From the NCBI RefSeq assembly GCF_019880585.1, contig NZ_JAINVV010000002.1:1-64000 (forward strand): 64,000 nucleotides of DNA, given 5' to 3'. How positions within the stretch are numbered: position 1 is the first letter of the stretch; each line of letters begins with the position of its first letter. The DNA comes from Sphingomonas colocasiae. GTDB taxonomy: Bacteria > Pseudomonadota > Alphaproteobacteria > Sphingomonadales > Sphingomonadaceae. Positions 46,461 through 55,097 of the stretch are shown piece after piece. A program made the translations under genes and the position numbers. Under the pieces are notes generated by a model. It was not told the DNA's origin. It did not search any database and saw nothing but the letters and a program-made list of their open reading frames with translations.

Positions 46461-47822
46461 TCACTGATAATCGACGACCGCGTCGCGCCTCAGATCGCGC
46501 AGATAGCGCCGCGCGCGCCGATTGATCCGTTCTTCCTCGAGTTGGGCCATGATCGCGTCGAACGAAGGGCCACCCGCGACCTGCGGATCATCGCGTCCGC
46601 ACAGCACCAGCACGCGCACGCCTTCCTCGAGCGAGCCGAATGGCGGTGTCGCCTGACCGATCTGGAGCTTGAGCAGAATGTCCTGAAGCTGCGGCGGAAG
46701 ATCGCGAACCTTCACCTGATCATTGTCGACCACTTCTGCGCCGAACTGCGCCGCAGTCGCCTGCACCGTGCCGCAACCGCTGATCGTGCGCGTTGCGGCG
46801 GCGAATTTCTCGACCTGCGGCGTCGCCTGGGCTTGAGTGGAGCCCTTGGGGAAGCTGATCGCGACCTGTTTCAGGCTCATCACCGCATCGCGCGGGTCGG
46901 CAGTCAGCACCTGGCGCTGGTCGATCTTGACGAGGATCGAGATGCCGCCAGGCACCTGGATCGGCCCGGCGACCTGCCCCACCGTCATGCGCTGCGACGC
47001 CTCGGCCAGCGGCCCGGGCAGCTGTTCGGCGCGAAGCCAGCCGAGATCGCCGCCGACGGCGGCGGTGGAGGCTTCGGAGAATTGTCGTGCATAGGCGGCA
47101 AAGGAGCCGCCCTGCTGGATCTGCTCCATGATCCGCTGCGCATTGGCCGCGGTTTCGTTGAGCGTTTCAGGCGTGCTGGAGAGATAAATCTCACCCATAT
47201 GATATTCGGCGCTGCCCTTGGTGGCATTGAGCCGGTCGATGATCGACTGAACCTCTTCCTGCGCGACGTTGACGAAGGGCGTGATCTTGCGACCCAGCAC
47301 GCGATTCCAGGCCAGTTCGCCTTCGATCTGGCGCTTGATCGAGCGTTCCGAGGAGCCGTTCGACTTGAGGAATTCGCTCATCTGCTGGGGTGTGCGCTTG
47401 AAGTTCTGCGCGACCCCCGCATAGCGCTGATTCACTTCCTCGGCCTTCACTTCGACCTCGGCCGCCTTGGCTTCCTGGATCTGGAGCGTTTCGTCGATCA
47501 GGTTGCGCAGCACCTGAACGCGCAGCCGCTGCTTCTCCTCGTCGGGAATCTTCGATCCCTGGTTGGCGAGCAGCACCAGCGCCAGCCGCTGGTCGACATC
47601 GGTCGCGGTGATGACCTCGCCGTTCACGCGCGCGGTCGCCTTGTAGACGTTCGGCTCGGTCTTTCCGAAGAATTGCGGATTTGCGGGCACGTTGAGCGGC
47701 GCGCTGGGCACGCTCGCGTCATCACGCACCGTTTGGGCGACGGCGACGCCAGTGGCGATCGTGCCCGAAAGCAAAAGGCCGGCTCGCGCAATGCGCCCAA
47801 TGCCGGAAAAACCTGCCATCAT
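46461..47822 (-). CDS. surA: Periplasmic chaperone/peptidyl-prolyl isomerase SurA
   Basis: About 453 residues from the ATG chosen here (17 codons later than the longest frame). The N-terminus is a signal peptide (IARAGLLLSGTIATGVAVAQ). The chaperone domain (NGEVITATDVDQRLALVLL) and a rotamase domain with EYHMGEIYLSS, ARQFSEASTAAVGGDLGWL and GPIQVPGGISILVKI follow. It escorts beta-barrel proteins such as LptD to the BAM complex. LptD is the adjacent upstream gene, 61 bases away, so supply and client are co-expressed. The start is less certain than the gene. Confidence 0.93.
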   Translation of the reverse strand: MMAGFSGIGRIARAGLLLSGTIATGVAVAQTVRDDASVPSAPLNVPANPQFFGKTEPNVYKATARVNGEVITATDVDQRLALVLLANQGSKIPDEEKQRLRVQVLRNLIDETLQIQEAKAAEVEVKAEEVNQRYAGVAQNFKRTPQQMSEFLKSNGSSERSIKRQIEGELAWNRVLGRKITPFVNVAQEEVQSIIDRLNATKGSAEYHMGEIYLSSTPETLNETAANAQRIMEQIQQGGSFAAYARQFSEASTAAVGGDLGWLRAEQLPGPLAEASQRMTVGQVAGPIQVPGGISILVKIDQRQVLTADPRDAVMSLKQVAISFPKGSTQAQATPQVEKFAAATRTISGCGTVQATAAQFGAEVVDNDQVKVRDLPPQLQDILLKLQIGQATPPFGSLEEGVRVLVLCGRDDPQVAGGPSFDAIMAQLEEERINRRARRYLRDLRRDAVVDYQ

Positions 47823-47883
47823 CCTGTGGCTATCTCCAAAGAATCCCGCCAACGTCCATAAAGATGGACGCATGAACTAGGGC

Positions 47884-50148
47884 TTACAGGCCCAATTGCT
47901 TGAAAGCTACCCGCAACAGATAGGTGTTACCGCGACGCGCGTCTCCGGTGTTCGCATAATCGCGCCGCCACGTCACCCCGAGTTCCAGGCAATCGTCCTC
48001 ATAGGACAGGCCGAGACGGTGGCGGACGGGCTCATATCCGTCCGCTGTGGTCAGCGGGTCTTCGCGCGCGCCCGTCAGGTCGATCGTCGTGGATCCGAAG
48101 ACCGACCAGTATTTGGCGAGCTGGACGCGGCCGCCCAGCCGGATTTCCTCGCGATCGCGCAGATCCTCGAGCTGCGGGCCGATATTCCGGTCGAGTCGCA
48201 GATAGCCGATCATCGCATAGGTGTTGCGGCCGCCGATCGTGGCGTCGATCTCGTTGCGACGGATCGCCAGGCTGTCCTTGTCGAGCCGATAGCGATGCGT
48301 CAGGCTGACGAAACGCTTGAAGCGGACGGTGGTGCGCCCGACGATATCGGAGGTACGATTGGTCAGGCCCGTGCCGTCCGGAAACAGGCCGGGGCGCGCT
48401 GAAAGGCGGTAGCTCTGGCCGACGATCGTATTGATCGAAAGCCCCGGACGGTCGAGCGACCATTCGACGCCATAGGTGACACGTGTGCCGTCCTCATAGC
48501 GATCGTAGCCCGGAAAACGGTTGATCGCGAAGAGGTTGCTGTCCTCCAGATCAACGGCGCGCGCATCCTCGTTGGGAATGGCGAGATTGCCTTCGACGGG
48601 GGAGGCGACGAACTGCACGCGCGGGGTCAGCCGCTGGGTGCCCCCGAACGCTTCGCCGACAAACGGCCATTTGACGTCGACCGCGAACGACGCGACCGAC
48701 CGGAACGACCAGCCGGGATCGCCGCGATAGGCGGGCGTCACCGTCCTGAGGACTTCATCGGTATGATAGGCGTCGCTGCGCGCATAGGCGGTGAAGGTCA
48801 CCTCCTGGCCCAGAGGAGTCAGCTTGCGGAGGTCCCAGCGCGCGCTTGCAAAGGCGCGTTGCGTATCCTGGCCGGCGGTGCGCGTCAGGAACAGCGTGTT
48901 GCCCTGGATCTCGAAGGTCCCGCCCAGCACCCCCTCGCGGAACCGCTGGCGATAATCGATCACGGGCAATGCGATCGGCTGCTGGCCCTGTACGCCGCCC
49001 GCGCGCAAGGTCTGCGTCGCCCAGCCGGCGATCGAGAAATAGCTGTCGGTATCGATGCGTTCGAGGTTGATCGTCGACCGCAGTCGATCCTCGCGCGTGA
49101 TATCGTAGCGCCGCAGGAAGGTCTTGTCGCTCGCCAGTCGTCCCGATCCGGTCAGGCTCCAGTAAGGATCGAATTGCAGCTTGCCGCTGACGTCGAGATA
49201 ACCGCGAAAGTCCTTCTGCCCTGCGGTTCCGGGTACGGCAGGCAGGATGGGTTGGCGCCGCCCATATGTGCCGTATCCGGTGATCTGAAAGGCGCCGAGA
49301 TCGGTGAGCGCGCGGAACTGCGCCTCCATCATCGGCAGCGCGTTGGTATAGACATGCGGGGTCAGCGTCAGATCGCGGTCGGAGGCCAGTCGCATATAAT
49401 AGGGCAGCGCGACCTCGAAGCCGTTGACCCGGTCGTATCGGATGTCGGGCACGAGAATGCCCGACGAGGGTTGATCGCCGACGCTGTGGGTAAGGCCGGG
49501 CAGCGGAATGAGCGGCATGCCGAACAGTTCCAGCCGCGCGCCCTTGTAGCGGACGCGCTTGCGCCCGGCATCATAGGTGACGTTGACCGCGGTGATCTTC
49601 CAGGTCGGTTCGCGCGGGCAGCCCTCGGCATCGGTGATCGGGCAGGGGGAATAGGCCGCCCGGTCGAGCGTGTAGATGTCGCCGCTGCGCGATCCCTTGA
49701 CCGCGGCCAGCCGGCCGCCCTCGTCCAGCACCACCAGCAGATTCTCGACGACGCCGTCGCGCAGCGTGTCGGTCAGGTCCACCTTGTCGCCATAGGCGGT
49801 GTCGCCGCCCGGATTGACCACGGCGACATTGCCTTCGGCCACGACCTTGCCGGTCTCGCGATTCCAGACGATCTTGTCCGCACGCAGCCGGTTGCCTTCG
49901 CGGAACATGCGCACGTCGCCGCTCGCGGTCACGATCTGCGTGTTGGAATCATATTCCAGATTGCCGGCCGTGAAGGTGACCTCCTCGTCATTGGCAGGTG
50001 TCTGGCCCGCGGCAGGCAATGGTGGCGGGGAAACCGGTCGCGGCTTGAGATCCTGCGCGCTCGCCGGAGAAGCCAGCAAGGCGCACGGCAAAGTCGCCGA
50101 GAGCAGGAAGAACTTGGCGCCGGTTTGGAAATGTGCGGAAGAGCACAT
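47884..50148 (-). CDS. lptD: LPS-assembly outer-membrane protein LptD
   Basis: A 754-residue LptD. The N-terminal jellyroll (OstA-like) domain spans about 45-200 with VTFTAGNLEYDSNTQIVTASGDVRM, then a large C-terminal barrel ending LRVAFKQLGL. It inserts lipopolysaccharide into the outer leaflet. The start chosen, inside a hairpin element, gives a workable signal peptide (AKFFLLSATLPCALLASPASA). The frame is open a further 64 codons upstream, but those residues come from repeat sequence and lack family resemblance. Cysteine pairs of enteric LptD are not obvious. Confidence 0.93.
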   Translation of the reverse strand: MCSSAHFQTGAKFFLLSATLPCALLASPASAQDLKPRPVSPPPLPAAGQTPANDEEVTFTAGNLEYDSNTQIVTASGDVRMFREGNRLRADKIVWNRETGKVVAEGNVAVVNPGGDTAYGDKVDLTDTLRDGVVENLLVVLDEGGRLAAVKGSRSGDIYTLDRAAYSPCPITDAEGCPREPTWKITAVNVTYDAGRKRVRYKGARLELFGMPLIPLPGLTHSVGDQPSSGILVPDIRYDRVNGFEVALPYYMRLASDRDLTLTPHVYTNALPMMEAQFRALTDLGAFQITGYGTYGRRQPILPAVPGTAGQKDFRGYLDVSGKLQFDPYWSLTGSGRLASDKTFLRRYDITREDRLRSTINLERIDTDSYFSIAGWATQTLRAGGVQGQQPIALPVIDYRQRFREGVLGGTFEIQGNTLFLTRTAGQDTQRAFASARWDLRKLTPLGQEVTFTAYARSDAYHTDEVLRTVTPAYRGDPGWSFRSVASFAVDVKWPFVGEAFGGTQRLTPRVQFVASPVEGNLAIPNEDARAVDLEDSNLFAINRFPGYDRYEDGTRVTYGVEWSLDRPGLSINTIVGQSYRLSARPGLFPDGTGLTNRTSDIVGRTTVRFKRFVSLTHRYRLDKDSLAIRRNEIDATIGGRNTYAMIGYLRLDRNIGPQLEDLRDREEIRLGGRVQLAKYWSVFGSTTIDLTGAREDPLTTADGYEPVRHRLGLSYEDDCLELGVTWRRDYANTGDARRGNTYLLRVAFKQLGL

Positions 50149-50259
50149 TTCCAAGGCTGCACCAGCCCACTCCCCCACCCGGCCTCCCAGACTATACTGC
50201 CGTTGGGAGGCCGGGTGGGGGAGTGGGCTGGTGCAGCAATGCGCCAAAGGCGCATTTCC
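50127..50259. repeat. 133-base nested inverted-repeat element between lptD and pepA
   Basis: A perfect 33-base inverted repeat (arms 50157-50189 and 50204-50236, core motif CCACTCCCCCACCCGGCCTCCC) surrounds a 14-base loop. A small hairpin flanks it on each side: GGAAATGTGC/GCACATTTCC (50127-50152) on the left and AATGCGCC/GGCGCATT with an AAA loop (50238-50256) on the right. The two flanking hairpins share an ATG(T/C)GC(A/C) theme. The left one contains the lptD start codon on the minus strand. It lies in a divergent gap, so it is not a terminator. Looks like a short mobile palindromic element of the REP/BIME kind. Confidence 0.85.
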
Positions 50260-50441
50260 AAACGGGCTCTTACGCGTCACTTGGGCTCCACAATCCGGCG
50301 ACAGGGTGCCGCATATCGCACCGGACGAAGCCCGCTGCAACCGGGGCCGCCCCGTGCGGCCACTTCGCCTTTTGCCAGCGGCGGCGGACTGGCCTAACAG
50401 GCACTTCGTTTCATATCATCGTTCCTCAGCGAAAGGCCCCT

Positions 50442-51923
50442 ATGTCCATCCGCATCCGTTTCGCCACCGCCCAGCCCGAAGGTGATCACGCGCTGGCTCT
50501 CCCCATTCGCAAGGGTGCCGATTTCCCGGCGGCTCTGCCGGGGCTCGATGCGGCGGGCGTGGCGCTTGCCAAGGCGGCGGCTGCCGCCGCCCGTTTCGAC
50601 GGGGAAGCCGGCGCGACCGCCGAACTGGTGGTGACGGAGGGGCAGGGCGCCCGCCGCGTCGTGCTGTTCGGGCTGGGTGATCGTGACGACAGCGTCGCAT
50701 GGGAGCGCGCCGGCGGTGCGCTGGCGGCGCGTCTGCTGACCTCGGGTGAAACGCGACTCGTCGTCGATCTGTCGGGCAGCGTGTCGCGCGCGTCGGATGC
50801 GGCGGCATTGGCGCTCGGCACCGTGCTCAGGAGCTGGCGCCACGACGTGTACCGGACGCGGCTGCCCGAAAAGTCGAAGCCGACGCTGGGCGAGGTCGTG
50901 ATCGTCGGTGCGGCGGATGGCGCCGAAGCGGCCTGGGCCACGCAGGAAGCGGTGGCCGAGGGCGTGGCCTTCACGCGTACGCTGGTGTCGGAACCCGCGA
51001 ACATCATCTATCCGGAAAGCTTCGTCGAACGCTGCCGGCATCTCGCCGATCTGGGTGTCGAGATCGACGTGCTCGACCGCGCCGCCATGGAAAAGCTGGG
51101 CATGGGTGCGTTGCTGGGCGTGGCGCAGGGCTCGGCGCGCGCGCCGCAACTGCTGGTCCTGCGCTGGGACGGGACGAACGGTGCACAGAAAGAGCCGACC
51201 GCATTCGTGGGCAAGGGCGTGACCTTCGACACCGGCGGCATCTCGATCAAGCCCGCCGCGGGCATGGAAGACATGAAATGGGACATGGGCGGTGCAGGGG
51301 CCGTCGCGGGCGCGATGAAGGCGCTGGCGCTGCGCAAGGCCAAGGCGCATGTCGTCGGCGTGTGCGGGCTGGTTGAGAATATGCCCGACGGACTGGCGCA
51401 GCGGCCGGGCGACGTCGTCACCTCGATGTCGGGCCAGACCATCGAGGTGATCAATACCGATGCCGAGGGCCGGCTGGTATTGTGCGACGCCATCACCTGG
51501 GTGCAGAGCAAATATGCGCCCAGGACGATCGTCGATCTCGCCACGCTGACCGGGGCGATGATCATCTCGCTCGGCAACGAGCATGGCGGCATCTTCGCGA
51601 ACGACGATGGTCTCGCCGATCAGCTGATCGCGGCGGGCAAGGCAGCGGGCGATCCGCTGTGGCGCTTCCCGCTCGGCGATGCCTACAACAAGCTGATCGA
51701 CTCGCCTATCGCGGACATGAAGAATGTCGGCCCGCGTGGCGCCGGATCGATCACCGCGGCACAGTTCATCCAGCGCTTCGTCGATGACGGTGTCAAATGG
51801 GCGCATCTCGACATCGCCGGCATGGTGTGGGCCGACAAGGCCGGCCCGACCTGGGAGAAGGGTGCGACCGGCTATGGCGTGCGCCTGCTTGACCGCTTCG
51901 TCGCGGAAGTGCTCGAAGGCTGA
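50442..51923 (+). CDS. pepA: Leucyl aminopeptidase (cytosol aminopeptidase)
   Basis: A 493-residue M17 metallopeptidase. The metal and catalytic motifs are VGKGVTFDTGGISIKP and NTDAEGRLVLCDA. A variable N-terminal domain occupies about 1-170. The ATG has AAAGG a few bases upstream. A longer frame running back through the repeat element is not translated as far as I can tell. It removes N-terminal residues from peptides in the cytoplasm. Its TGA overlaps the holC start by one base (TGATG). Confidence 0.95.
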   Translation: MSIRIRFATAQPEGDHALALPIRKGADFPAALPGLDAAGVALAKAAAAAARFDGEAGATAELVVTEGQGARRVVLFGLGDRDDSVAWERAGGALAARLLTSGETRLVVDLSGSVSRASDAAALALGTVLRSWRHDVYRTRLPEKSKPTLGEVVIVGAADGAEAAWATQEAVAEGVAFTRTLVSEPANIIYPESFVERCRHLADLGVEIDVLDRAAMEKLGMGALLGVAQGSARAPQLLVLRWDGTNGAQKEPTAFVGKGVTFDTGGISIKPAAGMEDMKWDMGGAGAVAGAMKALALRKAKAHVVGVCGLVENMPDGLAQRPGDVVTSMSGQTIEVINTDAEGRLVLCDAITWVQSKYAPRTIVDLATLTGAMIISLGNEHGGIFANDDGLADQLIAAGKAAGDPLWRFPLGDAYNKLIDSPIADMKNVGPRGAGSITAAQFIQRFVDDGVKWAHLDIAGMVWADKAGPTWEKGATGYGVRLLDRFVAEVLEG

Positions 51924-52363
51924 TGCAGGTCGATTTCTACCAGCTCGGTGGACGGCCGGTCGAACAGGTGCTGCCCGCGATCGCGCAGCGCCTGATCGAT
52001 TCGGCCGCACGCCTGCTGGTGGTGACCGCGGACGAGGCGCAGCAGAACCGGATCGACGCCGCGCTATGGACGGCGCGGCCCGAGTCCTTCCTGCCGCATG
52101 CGCGTGCCGGCATGGATGATGATGCGGCCCAGCCGATCCTGATCTCGGGTGCGGTCGATGCCGCCAATGCGGCGCGGAATGTCGCGCTGGCCGATGGGGC
52201 ATGGCGTGACGAGGCTCTGGGATTCGACCGCGTTTTTCACTTCTTCGATACCGAATCGGTCGATGCGGCGCGCGCGGCCTGGCGCGGGCTCAATGGCCGC
52301 GACGGGGTCGAGCGGCGCTATTGGGTGCAGGATGAGGCCGGCAAATGGAGCCGGATGGCGTAG
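51923..52363 (+). CDS. holC: DNA polymerase III subunit chi
   Basis: A 146-residue HolC: VDFYQLGGRPVEQVLPAIAQRL at the N-terminus, ALWTARPESFLPHARAG in the middle and FDRVFHFFDT near the end, all in the family pattern. Chi links the clamp loader to SSB at the replication fork. Partner of holD elsewhere. One-base overlap with pepA reproduces the common pepA-holC pair. Confidence 0.93.
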   Translation: MQVDFYQLGGRPVEQVLPAIAQRLIDSAARLLVVTADEAQQNRIDAALWTARPESFLPHARAGMDDDAAQPILISGAVDAANAARNVALADGAWRDEALGFDRVFHFFDTESVDAARAAWRGLNGRDGVERRYWVQDEAGKWSRMA

Positions 52364-52383
52364 ATCGAGTGCAAGGGCTGCGC

Positions 52384-52411
52384 TTGCGGTTGTGCGCGCT
52401 CGCGGCTAAGG
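52384..52411 (+). promoter_or_regulatory. Possible ndk promoter
   Basis: TTGCGG and CTAAGG hexamers are separated by about 16 bases, 43 bases before the ndk start. The match to a housekeeping promoter is moderate, so this is a weak call. Confidence 0.3.
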
Positions 52412-52454
52412 GGCGCGCATTCCCACCCTACAGACTATTGGAGCTGTGACGGCC

Positions 52455-52877
52455 ATGGCCGCAAATCGCACCTTTTCGATCATCAAACCCGACGCAACCC
52501 GCCGCAACCTGACCGGTGCGGTCACCAAGATGCTCGAGGAGGCCGGCCTGCGCGTCGTCGCTTCGAAGCGCATCCAGATGACCCAGGAGCAGGCCGAGGG
52601 TTTCTACGCGGTCCACAAGGAACGCCCCTTCTTCAACGATCTGGTCAGCTTCATGGTCTCCGGCCCGGTCGTGGTTCAGGTGCTCGAGGGCGAGAATGCT
52701 GTCCAGCGCAACCGCGACATCATGGGCGCCACCAACCCCGAGAACGCCGAGCCCGGCACGATCCGCAAGGAACTGGCCGAGTCGATCGAAGCCAATTCGG
52801 TCCATGGTTCTGACAGCGACGAGAATGCCGCGATCGAGATCGCCTATTTCTTCAAGCCCGAAGAAATCGTCGGCTGA
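52455..52877 (+). CDS. ndk: Nucleoside diphosphate kinase
   Basis: A 140-residue NDK, the normal family length. The phosphorylated histidine is H117 in [13 protein letters not shown], and the FSIIKPDAT opening is canonical. It transfers phosphate between nucleoside tri- and diphosphates. The ATG is chosen over an upstream GTG because GGAG is 11 bases away and the N-terminus matches the family. A strong terminator follows. Confidence 0.97.
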   Translation: MAANRTFSIIKPDATRRNLTGAVTKMLEEAGLRVVASKRIQMTQEQAEGFYAVHKERPFFNDLVSFMVSGPVVVQVLEGENAVQRNRDIMGATNPENAEPGTIRKELAESIEANSVHGSDSDENAAIEIAYFFKPEEIVG

Positions 52878-52902
52878 TCCTTCAATCAGAGGACACGCAA
52901 GA

Positions 52903-52935
52903 AGGGCCGCCGGATCATCCGGCGGCCCTTTTTCG
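52903..52935. terminator. Strong intrinsic terminator between ndk and purN
   Basis: AAGGGCCGCCGG pairs with CCGGCGGCCCTT around a short loop, followed by a T run (TTTTT) on the plus strand. The stem begins with A residues on the plus strand, so a shorter T run is available in the minus direction too, and it may serve both converging genes. Confidence 0.9.
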
Positions 52936-52936
52936 T

Positions 52937-53899
52937 TCAGAAGCTCGCGGCGATATCCATCAATTTGGTGAGCCGCTTGGGCGCGACGGCGCGCCAGCTC
53001 TTGTCCAGCCATTCGGCGACATGGTCCCAGTCGGTATCGCCGGTATCGAGCCGGATCGCGATCCAGCCGGCCGCGCCATAATAGGCCGGACGATAATAGA
53101 GATCGGGCTCGGCTTCGATCAGCGCCGCCATTTCGTCCTGTCCGCTCGTCTTGACGAGCAGCGCGATCGCCTCCTCGCCATGATGGTGGATCGAGACATA
53201 GGCGAAGAATTTGCCCGATTTGTCGCCGCCCACGCGCCAGCCCGGCGAACCGTGAGAGGTGCGTGCATCGGTTTCGGGGAGCGCGAGCGCGAGTTCGCCG
53301 ACCTTGGCGACGATCCATTCGGGCGTGGTTTCGCGCGCCACGAAATCGGCCAGCACGCGCGAATAGAGCTGATGCTCGGCGATCAGCACGCGTCCGGCAA
53401 GCGTGTCGGGCGTATCGCCGGCAACGATCGCGACTTCGGTCTGGCCCAGCACGGGGCCGTCGTCGAGTTCGGCGGTCACGACATGGACCGAACAGCCCGT
53501 CACTCGATCGCCCGCTTCGATCGCGCGTTCGTGCGTGTCGAGGCCCTTGTATTTGGGCAGCAGCGACGGGTGGATGTTGAGCATCCGCCCCGCCCAGCGC
53601 GTAACGAATTCTGGCGACAGCAGTCGCATATAGCCGGCCAGCGCCACATAATCGACGCGCGCGGCACGAAGCTGGGCGTCGACCAGCGCATCGAACTCCG
53701 CTCGCTTCATGCCCTTGTGACTCTGCGCCCAGGTCGCGATGCCCTCGGCTTCGGCCAGCGCAAGTCCGCCGGCCTCGGGATCGTTGGCGGCGACCAGCAC
53801 GATCTCGAACGGGCAATCGGCGCGCTTCGCCGCATAGACCAGCGCCGCCATGTTCGATCCGCGCCCGGAAATCAGGACGCCGATCCGCGCCTTAGCCAT
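52937..53899 (-). CDS. purN: PurN (GAR formyltransferase) fused to a YjbR/MmcQ-like domain
   Basis: A 320-residue protein. Residues 1-190 are PurN: N108 and H110 in [10 protein letters not shown] and D146 in LDDGPVLGQ are the catalytic trio. It formylates glycinamide ribonucleotide in purine synthesis. From about 195 ([17 protein letters not shown]) to 310 ([12 protein letters not shown]) a second domain matches YjbR/MmcQ-type proteins, including [10 protein letters not shown] and [27 protein letters not shown] stand-alone PurN is about 200 residues. The stop is at the end of the second domain with no frameshift, so the fusion is real in the DNA. It overlaps purM by eight bases. Confidence 0.9.
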   Translation of the reverse strand: MAKARIGVLISGRGSNMAALVYAAKRADCPFEIVLVAANDPEAGGLALAEAEGIATWAQSHKGMKRAEFDALVDAQLRAARVDYVALAGYMRLLSPEFVTRWAGRMLNIHPSLLPKYKGLDTHERAIEAGDRVTGCSVHVVTAELDDGPVLGQTEVAIVAGDTPDTLAGRVLIAEHQLYSRVLADFVARETTPEWIVAKVGELALALPETDARTSHGSPGWRVGGDKSGKFFAYVSIHHHGEEAIALLVKTSGQDEMAALIEAEPDLYYRPAYYGAAGWIAIRLDTGDTDWDHVAEWLDKSWRAVAPKRLTKLMDIAASF

Positions 53900-54983
53900 G
53901 GTGAGTCGCGGTCCAGTCGGCACGCGCGCTCCAGGTCTCGGCGCTGCCGGATACGGTGCAGCCACGCTCGCCAGCCTCGATTCGGCCGATCCGCAGCACG
54001 GTTTCGCCGGCCTCTTCGAGCGCTTCGGTCAATTCGGCCACATCGGCTTCATCCACGGCCAGGACCATGCCGACGCCGCAATTGAAGGTGCGGGCCATTT
54101 CCTCTGGCTCGATATTGCCCTGCGCCTGCAGGAACGCCATCAATCGCGGCTGCGCCCAGGCATCGACATCGACATGCGCGTGCAGCCCCTCGGGCAACAC
54201 GCGCGGGATATTCTCGAGCAGGCCGCCGCCGGTGATATGTGCGAGCGCGGCGATCCGGCCGGCGCGAATCTGGGGCAGCAGCGAACGCACATAGATACGA
54301 GTCGGCGCCATCAGCGCGTCGATCAGCAGCGTTTCGTGGTCGAACAGGGCAGGGCGGTCGAGCTTCCAGCCCTTGTCCGCCGCCAGCCTGCGCACCAGCG
54401 AGAAGCCGTTGGAATGTACGCCGGACGATGCGAGCCCCAGCAAAATCTGGCCCGCCGCGACACGGTCGCCGGTCAAGGCCTCGCCGCGCTCGACCGCGCC
54501 GACGCAGAAACCGGCCAGGTCATAATCGCCATCGGCATACATGCCCGGCATTTCGGCGGTCTCGCCGCCGATCAGCGCGCAGCCCGCCTGGCGGCACCCT
54601 TCGGCGATCGAGGCGATCACGGTTTCGGCGACGCCGCTTTCCAGCCGGCCGCAGGCATAATAATCGAGAAAGAACAGCGGCTCAGCGCCCTGGACGATCA
54701 GGTCGTTCGCGCACATCGCGACAAGATCGACGCCGACTCCGTCATGCCGGCTGCTGTCGATCGCAAGCTTTAGCTTGGTGCCGACACCGTCGTTCGCCGC
54801 GACCAGCAGCGGATCGCGGTAACCCGCCGCCTTGGGATCGAAAAAGCCGCCGAAGCCGCCAAGATCGGCGTCGGCGCCGGGCCGGCGTGTCGATCGCGCG
54901 AGCGGACCGATCGCTTTGACGAGGGCATTGCCGGCGGCGATCGAAACGCCTGCCTTGGCGTAGGTATAGGATTCATCGGTCAT
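53892..54983 (-). CDS. purM: Phosphoribosylformylglycinamidine cyclo-ligase
   Basis: A 363-residue PurM that closes the imidazole ring in purine synthesis using ATP. It has the AIR synthetase N-terminal motif ([13 protein letters not shown]), [25 protein letters not shown], and the catalytic [15 protein letters not shown]. It begins [14 protein letters not shown]. Precedes purN with overlap, a conserved pair. Divergent from the DUF2066-like gene across a gap that holds repeat sequence. Confidence 0.97.
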   Translation of the reverse strand: MTDESYTYAKAGVSIAAGNALVKAIGPLARSTRRPGADADLGGFGGFFDPKAAGYRDPLLVAANDGVGTKLKLAIDSSRHDGVGVDLVAMCANDLIVQGAEPLFFLDYYACGRLESGVAETVIASIAEGCRQAGCALIGGETAEMPGMYADGDYDLAGFCVGAVERGEALTGDRVAAGQILLGLASSGVHSNGFSLVRRLAADKGWKLDRPALFDHETLLIDALMAPTRIYVRSLLPQIRAGRIAALAHITGGGLLENIPRVLPEGLHAHVDVDAWAQPRLMAFLQAQGNIEPEEMARTFNCGVGMVLAVDEADVAELTEALEEAGETVLRIGRIEAGERGCTVSGSAETWSARADWTATHHG

Positions 54984-55011
54984 GGGCCGCGCCTACAGCA
55001 TTTTCATGGGC

Positions 55012-55028
55012 AAGTGGGAACCGGTTTT
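55012..55028. repeat. Dispersed repeat, copy 2 (inverse of 4741-4757)
   Basis: The same 17-base string as at 4741-4757, on the opposite strand: AAGTGGGAACCGGTTTT. Another partial inverted copy lies 18 bases further on (AAACCGATCCC...CCCACTT, near 55047-55070), making an imperfect large palindrome in the gap between purM and the next gene. Both copies are intergenic. Confidence 0.5.
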
Positions 55029-55097
55029 TACCGAAGAATTTGCGAAACCGATCCCATCCCACTTGGATTTCGTTCCTCAACTCGCCAAAAGAGCGCC

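Noticed and set aside
50148-50340. A longer LptD start 64 codons upstream
   Set aside because: The extra residues come from the inverted-repeat element, place a non-signal sequence first and have no LptD resemblance.
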